A stretch of DNA of 5,682 nt. Source: Streptococcus sp. (GTDB taxonomy: Bacteria; Bacillota; Bacilli; Lactobacillales; Streptococcaceae). The position numbers and the translations under genes were made by a program. The notes under the pieces were generated by a model. That model ran no database searches, was not told where the DNA came from, and worked only from the letters and a program-made list of their open reading frames with translations. Positions 4,882 to 5,682 of this stretch are shown piece after piece (position 1 is the stretch's first letter; each line of letters opens with the position of its first letter). Where the stretch lies: contig JAPJPE010000086.1 of NCBI GenBank assembly GCA_030825825.1, forward strand, positions 1 through 5,682. The letters run 5' to 3'.

Positions 4882-5682
4882 TTATTTTTTAATTTCTTCC
4901 ATGATGTAAGCTTCGATGGTATCATCTGTCTTGATATCATTGTAGCCTTCAATCATCAATCCACCTTCACGACCATTTGTCACTTCTTTGACATCATCTT
5001 TGAAGTGTTTCAAGCTTGCAAGAGCACCGTCATAGATCACGACACCGTCACGAATGACACGGACTTTGGAATCACGAGTGACCTTACCACTGAGGACCAT
5101 AAATCCTCCGATAGTACCAACTTTCGATACTTTAAAGGTTTCACGAATAACCGCTTCCCCGATCACTTTCTCTTCAAACTCAGGATCCAACATTCCCTTC
5201 ATCGCATCTTCCATTTCTTCAATCACTTTGTAGATGATTGAGTGAAGACGGATTTCCACCTCATCAGCTTCAGCTTGTTGACGAGCTTGTGGCGTAGGGC
5301 GGACGTTAAATCCAACGATAAAGGCATTAGATGCTTCCGCAAGAGTGACATCTGATTCATTAATAGCACCAACTGCTGAGTGAACGATGGTCACTTTCAC
5401 ACCTTCTACTTCAATCTTTTGAAGGGAAGCAGCAAGGGCTTCAACCGAACCTTGTACATCAGCCTTGATAATGACATTAACAGATTTCACTTCACCAGCC
5501 TTCAAAGTATCAAAGAGGTTTTCAAGGCTGACACGATTAGTTGCTTGCCGTTGTTTCAAGAGGGCACGTTTGGCACGTTCTTCACCCGCTGCACGCGCTG
5601 ATTTTTCATCTTCATAAACCGCGAAGTGGTCACCCGCCATTGGAGCTTCGTTCAAACCAGTGATAGAAACCGGAGTAGATGG
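4882..5682 (-). CDS. infB: Translation initiation factor IF-2, C-terminal part (cut by window edge)
   Basis: IF2 is the GTPase that places fMet-tRNA on the 30S subunit and promotes 50S joining. Only the last 266 residues are here; the frame stays open to base 5682 (it begins PSTPVSITG), so the start and the GTPase domain lie outside the window. Visible parts: the end of domain II (1-28, with GLNEAPMAGD), a basic linker helix (about 29-50, with RAKRALLKQRQ), domain III (about 52-150, with KADVQGSVEAL at 73-83, VGAINESDV at 104-112 and IVGFNVRP at 122-129), and the fMet-tRNA-binding domain IV (about 165-266, with GGFMVLSGKVTRDSKV at 192-207 and the GLMIEGYNDIKTDD segment). The gene ends in EEIKK and TAA. 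A Leu TTG codon at 5655 is internal, not a start. rbfA follows after 73 bases that hold a strong hairpin. Confidence 0.98.
   Translation of the reverse strand, partial: PSTPVSITGLNEAPMAGDHFAVYEDEKSARAAGEERAKRALLKQRQATNRVSLENLFDTLKAGEVKSVNVIIKADVQGSVEALAASLQKIEVEGVKVTIVHSAVGAINESDVTLAEASNAFIVGFNVRPTPQARQQAEADEVEIRLHSIIYKVIEEMEDAMKGMLDPEFEEKVIGEAVIRETFKVSKVGTIGGFMVLSGKVTRDSKVRVIRDGVVIYDGALASLKHFKDDVKEVTNGREGGLMIEGYNDIKTDDTIEAYIMEEIKK

Noticed and set aside
5005..5601. Two plus-strand frames of 73-78 codons opposite infB
   Set aside because: Antisense to highly conserved IF2 domains III-IV with no start signals.
5653..5655. TTG as the start of a 257-residue protein
   Set aside because: It is the internal Leu of the IF2 motif GLNEAP; the frame continues upstream to the window edge with matching IF2 sequence.
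1..5682. CRISPR array, insertion sequence, BOX/RUP-type repeat, tRNA or a novel multi-gene system
   Set aside because: No spaced direct repeats, transposase fragments, terminal inverted repeats, tRNA-like cloverleaf or unfamiliar gene cluster were found; all large genes belong to known housekeeping or metabolic families.

Overview
This window looks like ordinary chromosomal DNA from a low-GC Gram-positive bacterium, most likely a Streptococcus (mitis/sanguinis/parasanguinis-like oral streptococci fit best; the species cannot be fixed by eye). The signs are strong AGGAG-type ribosome binding sites, TATAAT-type promoters, compact U-tailed terminators, an infB-rbfA pair, an NagR/CcpA-type control region in front of nagA, and protein sequences that read like streptococcal members of their families. 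All six genes lie on the minus strand, so transcription runs from the right end of the window to the left.

Right to left, the layout is as follows. (1) 5682-4882: the 3' part of infB (translation initiation factor IF2), followed by a strong hairpin with a U-tract, then rbfA (30S maturation factor), which ends directly against a second terminator. (2) 4351-2604: a monocistronic unit with its own promoter, a Na/Pi cotransporter-family membrane protein with a fused C-terminal PhoU-like domain, and a perfect-stem terminator. (3) 2587-1282: nagA (N-acetylglucosamine-6-phosphate deacetylase) behind a compact control region that stacks a dre-type NagR operator, a -35/-10 pair and a cre-like CcpA site, and ending in a perfect 14-bp terminator. 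(4) 1218-54: a two-gene operon encoding a 72-residue, two-helix, lysine-tailed membrane protein of unknown function and an aldo/keto reductase, joined by an ATGA stop/start overlap and closed by a terminator that may work in both directions.

Functionally this is four neighbouring transcription units rather than one system: translation/ribosome assembly, phosphate transport or homeostasis, amino-sugar catabolism under nutrient control, and a small redox operon. I saw no mobile element, CRISPR array, tRNA or rRNA, and no evidence of a novel defence or biosynthetic system. No stretch over 300 bases lacks a gene. The points most worth a second look are regulatory: the layered nagA promoter, the terminator-like hairpin inside the infB-rbfA operon, and the ribosome binding site hidden in the lysine-rich tail of the small membrane protein. 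Two protein starts are better placed at internal ATGs than at the longest open frame (nagA and the transporter), and infB runs off the right edge.
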